A DNA stretch of 64,000 bases from assembly GCA_029959905.1 (NCBI GenBank), contig JASCNZ010000006.1, forward strand, positions 1-64,000. The letters are read 5' to 3'. The position numbers were made by a program, and so were the translations under genes. Shown in pieces: positions 43,829 to 50,498 of this stretch. The notes below the pieces were generated by a model that did not search any database, had not been told where the DNA came from, and saw nothing but the letters and a program-made list of their open reading frames with translations. Numbering within the stretch: position 1 is the first letter of the stretch; every line of letters begins with the position of its first letter. This DNA is from Microbacteriaceae bacterium PS02344 (GTDB lineage: Bacteria; Actinomycetota; Actinomycetes; Actinomycetales; Microbacteriaceae).

Positions 43829-45273
43829 GCACGCGGCTCCCGGCCGTCGAGCCGGGACTCCGGGTCGTCGCGATCGCCGACGCCGACTCGTTCGTGAAGT
43901 GGTCGGCGTCGCTGCTCGCATCGGTCGCGGGCATCCGGCCGCGCCTCCTGCTGGTGTCAACACCGCTCACCGTGAGCGCGGCGCAGGAGCGCACGGCGCT
44001 CGCCGGCACGGGCATCCGCCCCGAAGACGTCGTGCGGGTCGCGTTCCGCGATGCCGAGCAGTGGCTCGCGCGCGAGCGGCCCGATGTGGTCGTGCTCGCC
44101 GGACGCGGTCCTTTCGTGCGGCTGATGGGCCGTGTGATCGATGCTCTGCCCGAGCGTCCGGTGACCGTGTCGGGGCTGCCGGGCATGGCGATCCCCGCCC
44201 AGCGGGGTGCTCTGGAGTACCGCCGGCACACCGACCTCCTCGTCGTGCACTCGCACCGCGAGGAACGCGCATTCGCCGAGCTGGGCCGCGGCATCGGCAT
44301 GCACGTGCCGACCGCGCTCGCGACGCTGCCCTTCGCCCGGGGCCGGGAGCGGATGCTCGCGACCGACCGCGACCGGGTGCAGGCCCTGTCGTACGCCGGC
44401 GGGGTGGGAGGTGCGACGGCGGGAGCGACGGTCGGTGCTGCTCTCGTCGAGCGTGCCCTCGACACCGCGGGGAACGAGCCCTCGGCCCGGCGCCGCGCCG
44501 CGACGGACATCGTGTTCGCGGCGCAGGCCATGGTGCCCGCCGAGCGGAGTGAGCGGCAGAAGATCGCCGAGATGCTCGTGCGCGCGGCCGAGGTCGACCC
44601 GCAGCGGCGCGTCGTGGTGAAGCTGCGGTCGCGCCCGGGAGAGGCCGAGACCCACCTCGAGCACGACTCCTACACCGGGTTGTTCGCCGGGCGGCGTCCC
44701 GAGAACCTCGTGTTCTCGTATGCGTCGATGGCCGAGGCGCTCGAGACCGCCGCCGGTCTCGTGACGGTCAGCTCGACCGCGGCGATCGAAGCACTCGCGC
44801 TCGGTGTGCCGGTGATCGCTCTCGATTCGTACGGGGTGCGCAAGTCGCTGCTCAACACCGTGTTCGTGGGGAGCGGGCTGCTGGGCGGCGGCCGCGAGGT
44901 CGTCGGAGGTCGATTCCGGCAACCGCATCCGGACTGGTTGCGCGACAACTACTTCCACCCGACGCGGGAGTCGACGTGGTGGGACCGCGTCGAGGAGCTC
45001 GTCGCCCTGCGCCGCGCAGGCGGCTTGCCCGCCCGGCGGGTGCCGGCGGCGCGCGGGGGGATGCTGCACGAGGCCTGGCATCGGGCCAGCGTGCTCGGTC
45101 GGGAGGATCGCACCGTGGGTGGCACGGTCGCCCTGGCGCTGGGGGCGCCCGCCACCCGCATGCTGGCGGCGGTGCGGCGCGGCCGCACGTCGGGCCCCGG
45201 ACGCACGTGGACGGATGCCTCCACCGACTACACGCTCGAACCGAGCCCGCTGAAGGACTCGATCCGGCGGTGA
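43825..45273 (+). CDS. DUF6716 putative glycosyltransferase
   Basis: 482 aa. The C-terminal half is GT-B-like: VVVKLRSRPGEAETH, LVFSYASMAEALETAAGLVT, VSSTAAIEALALGVPVIALD and WLRDNYFHPTR. The N-terminal half (VVAIADADSFVKWSASLLAS) matches DUF6716. It probably adds a residue of the same surface polymer. Last gene of the locus; no transporter or anchoring enzyme follows. Confidence 0.8.
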   Translation: MSTRLPAVEPGLRVVAIADADSFVKWSASLLASVAGIRPRLLLVSTPLTVSAAQERTALAGTGIRPEDVVRVAFRDAEQWLARERPDVVVLAGRGPFVRLMGRVIDALPERPVTVSGLPGMAIPAQRGALEYRRHTDLLVVHSHREERAFAELGRGIGMHVPTALATLPFARGRERMLATDRDRVQALSYAGGVGGATAGATVGAALVERALDTAGNEPSARRRAATDIVFAAQAMVPAERSERQKIAEMLVRAAEVDPQRRVVVKLRSRPGEAETHLEHDSYTGLFAGRRPENLVFSYASMAEALETAAGLVTVSSTAAIEALALGVPVIALDSYGVRKSLLNTVFVGSGLLGGGREVVGGRFRQPHPDWLRDNYFHPTRESTWWDRVEELVALRRAGGLPARRVPAARGGMLHEAWHRASVLGREDRTVGGTVALALGAPATRMLAAVRRGRTSGPGRTWTDASTDYTLEPSPLKDSIRR

Positions 45274-45387
45274 CGGGTGACGTTGCGCGCGTTTGGGCGC
45301 CCGGCGCCTCGTCACACGCCGACGCACACGGTCATCTCGCGGAATGTCCTCGCCGCTCGGCCTCTCCGCCGGTAGCGTCGGCGTCAT

Positions 45388-45460
45388 CGCGGCGATCCGG
45401 GTGGTCCCGGGCCTCAGCTCATACCTGACGGTGTTGCGGGTTCGACTCCCGCCGTCGCGT
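45388..45460 (+). other. tRNA-like sequence (degenerate tRNA?) containing the att core
   Basis: CGCGGCG (45388-45394) pairs with CGTCGCG (45453-45459) as a 7-bp acceptor stem. The T arm GCGGG-TTCGACT-CCCGC (45436-45452) is perfect. TCAG/CTGA (45414-45417 and 45425-45428) closes a 7-nt loop CTCATAC, which would place anticodon CAT. Total length 73 fits a tRNA. The D arm is not canonical (CCGG-GTGGTC-CCGG) and there is no CCA. Either a decayed tRNA or a chance fold. Confidence 0.35.
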
Positions 45461-45463
45461 CGA
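45438..45463. repeat. att-like direct repeat, left copy
   Basis: 26 bp from GGGTTCGACTCCCGCC to GTCGCGTCGA, identical at 47246-47271. It covers the T loop, T-stem 3' strand and acceptor 3' strand of the tRNA-like fold. Confidence 0.75.
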
Positions 45464-45474
45464 CTCCGGCACCC

Positions 45475-45747
45475 GCCTGGCTCTGAAACACTCGCGCCGG
45501 CAGAGATCGCGAGCGATGCCGCTATGTGGCGCAGGTCGTGGATCGTCATTCGGGGGAATCCCGTTTTCTCGAGCGCAGTCAGGAACCGGGAACGCGACTC
45601 TTCGCTCGTGCGCGGCCGCGACCGCGGCACGTGCACGAGTCCCCCGCCGAACAGCAGCGCGTCGCGGCGCGAGCCCTCGTCGGCCGCGAAGTGGTTGACC
45701 GGGACGGATTCGGCGGCGATTGCGCAGACTCGAGCGCTCGCTGACAT
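45475..45747 (-). pseudogene. tyrosine recombinase (integrase) fragment
   Basis: An open frame of ~91 codons resembles the middle of an actinophage-type integrase: ESVPVNHFAAD, FLTALEKTGFPRMTIHDLRH and IAASLAISAGASV. The H-x-x-R pair (H70, R73) is present. The catalytic Tyr and C-terminus are missing because the frame runs into the att repeat, and no N-terminal domain is found upstream. Not functional. Confidence 0.7.
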
Positions 45748-46024
45748 CGTCGATCACGCTGTGGAGACGCCGCTGCAGCTGCGCGCTCACTCGCGGCTTT
45801 TACTCGGGTGCTCGGCGAGATGGTTTCGACGCCTCGAGCTCGCAACCAGATGGAGTCTTGGCCCCGGAAACTCGACACCGCCGCGGGCGATGTGTCCACT
45901 GATGGAGGGTCGAACGTGATGCGGTTCCGTCGGCGCGATCCCCGCCGACGATGACACCGGGGATCGCATCAGCGACTGGGTGCCGCTACCGGCCTATGTC
46001 GGCGGTGTGTGTCATCCTGTCCCC
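45748..46024. other. intergenic stretch inside the island
   Basis: No gene recognised in this ~280-nt stretch. GTCGGCG/CGCCGAC forms a 7-bp hairpin near 45928-45949. CATCCT (46013-46018), 6 nt before ATG 46025, may be the -10 box of the next gene. Confidence 0.4.
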
Positions 46025-46213
46025 ATGACCCCGGAACCGATCGTGAATGTGCTCTCTCCGACCGATCTCGAGGCTCGGCGCCGCGACCTCCTGGCATCTG
46101 TCGGCTGCTCCCTCTACGATCTGCGCGATCGCGCCCACGAGTATGCGCTGTCGATCGAGGAACTCGAGGTGCTTCGCGAACTTGAACGTCTCGAGTTCCT
46201 AGCTGGCAACTAA
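46025..46213 (+). CDS. small hypothetical protein (island module, gene 1)
   Basis: 62 aa, mostly helical. SLYDLRDRAHEYALSIEELE followed by VLRELERLEFLAGN resembles short accessory proteins seen in actinobacterial phages and integrative elements (from memory). No HTH is obvious. It lies 8 nt before the next gene, so the two form a bicistron. An antitoxin or adaptor role is conceivable but unsupported. Confidence 0.6.
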   Translation: MTPEPIVNVLSPTDLEARRRDLLASVGCSLYDLRDRAHEYALSIEELEVLRELERLEFLAGN

Positions 46214-46221
46214 CGACCGAG

Positions 46222-46962
46222 GTGGGCGCATCAGCCCTCGAAGATGAGGCCCACGAGTTCGCAGTCCAGCTAATGCTCCGTCTGTCGGAGATCCTGCCGA
46301 CTGGTCACCTCGGCTTCACTGCCGATGCATCGCCGGAACCGGATGGATCGGCGCGTATTGCCATCGCCTCAGTGTTTGCCGGTGGTATCCCGCTATCAAT
46401 CGATGATCGCCCGGCGCTGCAGCTCGCGGTGGACTACAAGCTCATGATGAGCCCGACCTCGAGGCGTGCCACGGTCGTGGGATCGACATTTCTCGTGCGG
46501 CCCTTCGCCGTAGGGCGTCCGCTGTTCACGGTCGACTATGTCCGAGACGCCCAGTCCAACACTCCCGCCGCGCACTACAACCTGCACTTCGAGCATGGCC
46601 CGATAGAAGCTGAACTGCTGCAGACAGGCGCAACGAGGCGAGGCAAGATTCACCAGAAGGGTGTCAGGTCCGGCAAGGCTCCACGACTCGCGGATCTTCA
46701 TTTCCCGACCGGTGGGCACCGATTTCGCCTGTGCCTCGAGGATGTCATCGAGATGCTCTGGATCGAGTTCGGCATCGACGTGAAGCCAACAGCGAAGAAA
46801 GCCATCTGTGAGGGACGAGAACGCTGGCGCGTCATGCAGGTGCGTGCGGCCGTCTCCGACGACCCCCAGTCCGCAGCCGAAGAGCTTCGCACTCTCGGAT
46901 ACGTCGTCGAGGAACCGCCCTCGCCGAGGCGGCAGCGGCTGAATCGCATTCACGCGATCTGA
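46222..46962 (+). CDS. hypothetical protein (island module, gene 2)
   Basis: 246 aa, family not recognised. The N-terminal half has alternating strands (ATVVGSTFLVRPFAVGRPLF). The C-terminal half contains LADLHFPTGGHRFRLCLEDV followed by IEMLWIEFGID, then a basic helix and AAEELRTLGYVVEEPP. No signal peptide or membrane segment. GTG 46222 (ACCGAGGTG) is the first usable start. It has more Ile/Lys/Phe codons than its surroundings, consistent with acquisition by transfer. Confidence 0.6.
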   Translation: MGASALEDEAHEFAVQLMLRLSEILPTGHLGFTADASPEPDGSARIAIASVFAGGIPLSIDDRPALQLAVDYKLMMSPTSRRATVVGSTFLVRPFAVGRPLFTVDYVRDAQSNTPAAHYNLHFEHGPIEAELLQTGATRRGKIHQKGVRSGKAPRLADLHFPTGGHRFRLCLEDVIEMLWIEFGIDVKPTAKKAICEGRERWRVMQVRAAVSDDPQSAAEELRTLGYVVEEPPSPRRQRLNRIHAI

Positions 46963-47181
46963 CCTGAATCCGTTCGAGTAGAGCCTCCGCTCCATCTACG
47001 CGCCTTGGTGGGATGCACCGACGTCATGGGGCTGCAGGTCGCCGACTATGCGCTCTGGGGTGTGCACCGAGAGCTCATCGGAAAAGGTGGAGCCTGGTTC
47101 CGGGACTCGGTCGCTCCGACGTTGGCGACGACCTTCATGCCATGGGGCAGGGCTCCCATGAATGTGCCGGCTATCCCTTGA
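46963..47181 (+). pseudogene. C-terminal fragment, possibly DUF3800-like
   Basis: An open frame without an early start reads PPLHLRALVGCTDVMGLQVA then DYALWGVHRELIGKG and stops at 47181. GLQVADY followed by W is typical of the end of DUF3800 proteins, which are RNase-H-like and common on mobile elements. Only the last ~70 codons remain. The frame is the same as the preceding gene's, separated by its TGA. Confidence 0.4.
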
Positions 47182-47245
47182 AGGGAAGAGATCCCCTGGA
47201 CCTCTTTTCACCGGCACCGCGAGATTAGCAGACGCCTCCGACATG

Positions 47246-47271
47246 GGGTTCGACTCCCGCCGTCGCGTCGA
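47246..47271. repeat. att-like direct repeat, right copy
   Basis: Identical to 45438-45463 over 26 bp, but here the T stem and the rest of the tRNA-like fold are not completed, as expected for the distal att copy. Confidence 0.75.
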
Positions 47272-47290
47272 GGGGTCGGCATCCGGGATC

Positions 47291-47740
47291 ATGGATGCCA
47301 TGCCTTCCGTTCCGCGCCCCGGTCTGCGGGTGACGCCGAACCTGGTGATTCCCGAGGCCGAATTGTCGTGGCGGTTCTCGCGCTCGTCAGGTCCCGGTGG
47401 GCAGGGCGTGAACACCGCCGACTCGCGCGTCGAGCTGGTATGGGATGCCGGGCGCTCGGCCGCGCTGTCGCCGGTGCAGCGCGAGCGCATCCTGGCGCGC
47501 CTCAACGGCCGTCTCGTCGACGGGATGCTCACGATCGCGGCATCCGAGCACCGCGCGCAGCTGCGTAACCGCGAGGCGGCGCGCGAACGGCTGGCGGCGC
47601 TCATCGCCGAGGCCGTGCGCCCGCCCGCAGCCCCGCGCCGCGCGACGAAGCCGAGCCGCGGGGCGAAGGAGCGCCGGCTGGGGGCCAAGCACCGTCGTAC
47701 CGACGTGAAGAAGATGCGTCAGCGCCCGCGCGACGCCTGA
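47291..47740 (+). CDS. arfB: peptidyl-tRNA hydrolase ArfB (ribosome rescue)
   Basis: 149 aa RF1-type domain. SRSSGPGGQGVNT carries the GGQ motif that hydrolyses peptidyl-tRNA on stalled ribosomes. The basic C-terminal tail (KPSRGAKERRLGAKHRR) enters the empty mRNA channel. ATG 47291 and ATG 47300 are both possible; neither has a strong ribosome-binding site. It starts 20 nt after the right att copy. Confidence 0.92.
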   Translation: MDAMPSVPRPGLRVTPNLVIPEAELSWRFSRSSGPGGQGVNTADSRVELVWDAGRSAALSPVQRERILARLNGRLVDGMLTIAASEHRAQLRNREAARERLAALIAEAVRPPAAPRRATKPSRGAKERRLGAKHRRTDVKKMRQRPRDA

Positions 47741-47836
47741 CCGACGAGTTATCCACAGGCCTCTCCGCGTGCCGGTCGGTTTGTGGCACCCTTGTCGCCG
47801 CTCGCTCAGGGGGAGCGAGTTCGACAGGAGGAACTC

Positions 47837-48475
47837 ATGACCGACCCGCACGATGCTTCGGCCCACCCCGAACCTTCACCGCAGGTGTCACCCACGCATG
47901 GCGTACCGCCGGCCGCCGGGTATCCCGCTCCGCAGTTCCCGGCATACCCGCCGACGGGTGGCCCGCCCGCGGCGTCTGGGTCATACGGTGCCATGCCGGC
48001 GAACGGCTCGCCCGCGGCGTCTGGGTCATACGGTGTCATGCCGGCGAACGGCTCGCCCCCGGCGCCGGGAGCGTACGGCTTCCTGCCTCCGAGCGGGCGC
48101 CGATTCTGGGGCCTGCTCTTCCTCATGTGCATCCCATACGCCGGCGTGATCGTCGCTCTGATCGTCGCGCTCGTCCAGCGCTCGGGTGCCCGCCGGTCGC
48201 CGTACGAGATCATCCGCGAGAACGCCCGATGGGCGGCGAATTGGGCGCTCAGCTTCGCCCTCTATGGATTCGTGCTCCTCGCGGGAACGACCGCCGCAGC
48301 TGTGATCACAGCGGAGATGTCGGCAGACGGGAAGCCGGCCCCGTGGGCCGTCGCTCCGTATCTCCTCTTGGTCGCGGTCGGAATCTACTGCCTCGTCACG
48401 CTGATCCGCGGGTGCGTCATCGCCGACCGGGTCGTGCACCGCCCGGCGCTCGCGATCCCGTTCTTCCGGAGCTGA
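47837..48475 (+). CDS. DUF4870-type membrane protein with Pro/Gly/Ala repeat domain
   Basis: 212 aa. The first ~90 residues are Pro/Ala/Gly/Tyr-rich and disordered with a duplicated 15-residue unit. Four membrane helices follow, with SPYEIIRENARWAANWALSF typical of the DUF4870/Tic20-like fold. Function unknown. CAGGAGGAACTC precedes ATG 47837. Confidence 0.72.
   Translation: MTDPHDASAHPEPSPQVSPTHGVPPAAGYPAPQFPAYPPTGGPPAASGSYGAMPANGSPAASGSYGVMPANGSPPAPGAYGFLPPSGRRFWGLLFLMCIPYAGVIVALIVALVQRSGARRSPYEIIRENARWAANWALSFALYGFVLLAGTTAAAVITAEMSADGKPAPWAVAPYLLLVAVGIYCLVTLIRGCVIADRVVHRPALAIPFFRS
47969..48058. repeat. 45-bp tandem duplication
   Basis: Two 45-bp copies (47969-48013 and 48014-48058) with one substitution encode AASGSYG-A/V-MPANGSP twice; a diverged third unit follows. 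Confidence 0.9.
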
Positions 48476-48495
48476 CCCGCGGGCGATCCGCACTC

Positions 48496-48543
48496 CGCAT
48501 CGAGGAGGCGTCACGCCTGACCGGCCGACGCCTCCTCGATGCG
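48496..48543. terminator. 17-bp perfect hairpin between convergent genes
   Basis: CGCATCGAGGAGGCGTC (48496-48512) pairs perfectly with 48527-48543 around a 14-nt loop. It spans the stop codon and last codons of the TetR gene and lies 20 nt after the DUF4870 gene. There is no T-run, which is common for actinobacterial terminators. It could stop transcription from both sides. Confidence 0.65.
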
Positions 48544-49122
48544 CGCCCAGCCGTGCTCGAGCACCGTGAAGCCGGCTTCCAGGGTGGACAGCTGGTCCTC
48601 GCTGTCGGTCACGAGCAGCTGCAGCTGCAGCACGAAGTGCGCGTAGACCGCGACCTCGGGGGTCGGTGCATCCAACCCCAGTTCGTCGGCGATCGCCGAG
48701 GCGAGGGCGTCTTCGTGGCGCAGCCACATCTTCGCCGCGTAGTCGCGCAGCGCGGGGGTCTCGTTCAGGAACCGCAGGAACACGCGCGAGACCTCTTCGC
48801 CGTGCTCATCGAGATTCGTCCCGATCTCGCGGGCGTAGAAGTCGTGGATGGCGCGATTGATCGACGTGCCCGCGGCGCGATCGCGCACCGCCCCGACGAG
48901 TCGATCGCGCTGCTCGTCGTCTTCGTCGAAGACGAGCGCCTCCTTCTGGGGGAAGTGCGCGAACACCGTGGTGGGGGAGACGTCGGCGGCATCCGCCACC
49001 TCGCGGATGCTCACGCCGTCGAAGCCCCGCTCGAGGAACATGCGCGTGGCGACGTCGGAGATGTTCTTCCGGGTCGCGGCCTTCTTGCGCTCGCGCCTGC
49101 CGATGGGTGCGGGATCTGCCAT
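48511..49122 (-). CDS. TetR/AcrR family regulator
   Basis: 203 aa. N-terminal HTH: TRKNISDVATRMFLERGFDG then VSIREVADAADVSPTTVFAHFPQKEALVF. The C-terminal ligand domain is variable. It is divergent from the MFS gene with a 69-nt gap, so it very probably represses that exporter and itself. ATG 49122 lies 6 nt behind TAAAGT. Confidence 0.92.
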   Translation of the reverse strand: MADPAPIGRRERKKAATRKNISDVATRMFLERGFDGVSIREVADAADVSPTTVFAHFPQKEALVFDEDDEQRDRLVGAVRDRAAGTSINRAIHDFYAREIGTNLDEHGEEVSRVFLRFLNETPALRDYAAKMWLRHEDALASAIADELGLDAPTPEVAVYAHFVLQLQLLVTDSEDQLSTLEAGFTVLEHGWARIEEASAGQA

Positions 49123-49128
49123 GACCTC

Positions 49129-49185
49129 ACTTTACCCGCATCCGCAGCGAAACCGTATTGACTACAAAACTGGTATCGCTACACT
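49129..49185. promoter_or_regulatory. divergent tetR/MFS promoters and possible operator
   Basis: Plus strand: TTGACT (49158-49163), 16 bp, TACACT (49180-49185), 6 nt, ATG 49192: near-consensus and leaderless. Minus strand: TAAAGT (49129-49134), 6 nt before the tetR ATG. AGCGAAACC (49146-49154) and GGTATCGCT (49172-49180) form an inverted repeat with one mismatch around the -35, a candidate TetR site. Confidence 0.65.
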
Positions 49186-49191
49186 TTCGGT

Positions 49192-50496
49192 ATGACTTCA
49201 CTCACATCTCCTGCGGCGCGCACTTCCCGACGCGCCTGGTTCATGCTCGTCGTGCTGACGATGCTCACGGTCGTCGGAATGACGATCGTCCTTCCCGTGC
49301 TGCCGTTCGTCGTGCTGCAGTACGTCACCCACGAGGCCGACCTCGCGATCTGGGTCGGCGTCCTCGAGGCGATCAACGGCCTCTGCGCGTTCCTCGTGGC
49401 GCCGTTCCTCGGCCGCCTGTCCGACCGGTTCGGGCGCCGACCGGTGATCATCGGTGCGGCCTTCTTCGCGGCGCTCTCCATGGCGATGTTCGGCATCGGA
49501 GGAGCCCTGTGGGTCCTGGTGCTCGCCCGGATCATCCAGGGGCTCACCGCGGGCGACATGCCCGCTCTCTTCGCCTATCTCGCCGACATCACGCCGCCCG
49601 AGAAGCGTGCGCAGCGGTTCGGTCTGCTGGGCGCGCTCTCGGGCATCGGCATGATGGTCGGCCCGGCGCTCGGCGGCGTCCTCGCGGCGGTCGATCTGCG
49701 GCTGCCCGTGTTCCTCACCGCCGGTGTCGCGCTCACCATCGCCGTGCTCAGCCTGTTCCTGCTGCCCGAGAGCCTGGCCCCCGAGAACCGGATCACCGAG
49801 ATCCGCGCGCGCGACGTGCATCCGTTCGCCGTGTTCCGCAATGCGTTCGGCCGCCGCGAGCTGCGGGCGCTGCTCATCGCCTTCGCCCTGCTGGCCCTCC
49901 CGTTCGGATTCTTCGTCAACAACTTCAGCGTTCTCGCCCTCGACTCCCTCGCATGGGGTCCGACGCAGATCGGTCTGCTCACCGCGGGCGTGGGCGTCAT
50001 CGACATCCTCATCCAGGGCGTGCTGCTCGCCATCCTGCTGCCCCGCATCGGCGAGCGCGGCGTTGTCGTGAGCGCCATCGTCGCGCAGGCCCTCGGTCTC
50101 GCCGCTCTCGCGGTCGTGGCCTCGGTGCTCGCGCAGCCGTGGGTGTTCATCGTGGGCGCGCTGCTGCTCGCGGCGGGCCAGGGGGCGTCGCAGGCCGCGA
50201 TGGACGGCGCCATGTCGAACGCGGTCGGCGACGACGAGCAGGGCTGGCTCGGCGGCGTCACGCAGTCGCTCACCGCGGCGATGAACACCGTCGCGCCGCT
50301 CATCGCGGCTGCTCTCTACGCGATGGTCAGCCACGCGGCCCCGTATTGGCTGGGCGTCGCGATCATGGCGATCGCGGCTGTCGTCGTGCTCCGTGCGCAC
50401 ATCCGCAACACTGCGGCGACATCGGCACCGTCGGACGGACCGCTCGACGAGACGCCGGCTCCCGCCGAGCCGTCGTCGCCCGTCGTCCGTGCCTGA
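49192..50496 (+). CDS. MFS drug transporter (DHA1, TetA-like)
   Basis: 434 aa, twelve membrane helices. Motif A GRLSDRFGRRPVI, motif C region GALSGIGMMVGPALGGVLA, and LARIIQGLTAGDMPALFAYL place it among drug:H+ antiporters of the TetA/DHA1 group. Expression should be induced by a ligand of the divergent TetR protein. The substrate is not predictable. The C-terminus is polar. Confidence 0.9.
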   Translation: MTSLTSPAARTSRRAWFMLVVLTMLTVVGMTIVLPVLPFVVLQYVTHEADLAIWVGVLEAINGLCAFLVAPFLGRLSDRFGRRPVIIGAAFFAALSMAMFGIGGALWVLVLARIIQGLTAGDMPALFAYLADITPPEKRAQRFGLLGALSGIGMMVGPALGGVLAAVDLRLPVFLTAGVALTIAVLSLFLLPESLAPENRITEIRARDVHPFAVFRNAFGRRELRALLIAFALLALPFGFFVNNFSVLALDSLAWGPTQIGLLTAGVGVIDILIQGVLLAILLPRIGERGVVVSAIVAQALGLAALAVVASVLAQPWVFIVGALLLAAGQGASQAAMDGAMSNAVGDDEQGWLGGVTQSLTAAMNTVAPLIAAALYAMVSHAAPYWLGVAIMAIAAVVVLRAHIRNTAATSAPSDGPLDETPAPAEPSSPVVRA

Positions 50497-50498
50497 GG

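Larger units (their letters stand above)
45438..47271. mobile_element. remnant of a tRNA-associated integrative element
   Basis: A 26-bp identical direct repeat bounds 1.8 kb. It contains a tyrosine-recombinase fragment next to the tRNA-like end, two accessory genes of unknown function, and a fragment of another gene. Codon use is less GC-extreme here than in the flanks. This is the usual plan of a tRNA-integrated island, now too decayed to move. Confidence 0.6.

Noticed and set aside
39197..45273. Glycan locus as part of the mobile island
   Set aside because: It lies outside the 26-bp repeats, has the host's GC and codon pattern, and has no integrase or terminal repeats of its own.
45388..45460. 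Calling a functional tRNA-Met
   Set aside because: Acceptor, anticodon and T arms fit, but the D arm lacks conserved bases and the anticodon stem has only four pairs; kept as tRNA-like only.
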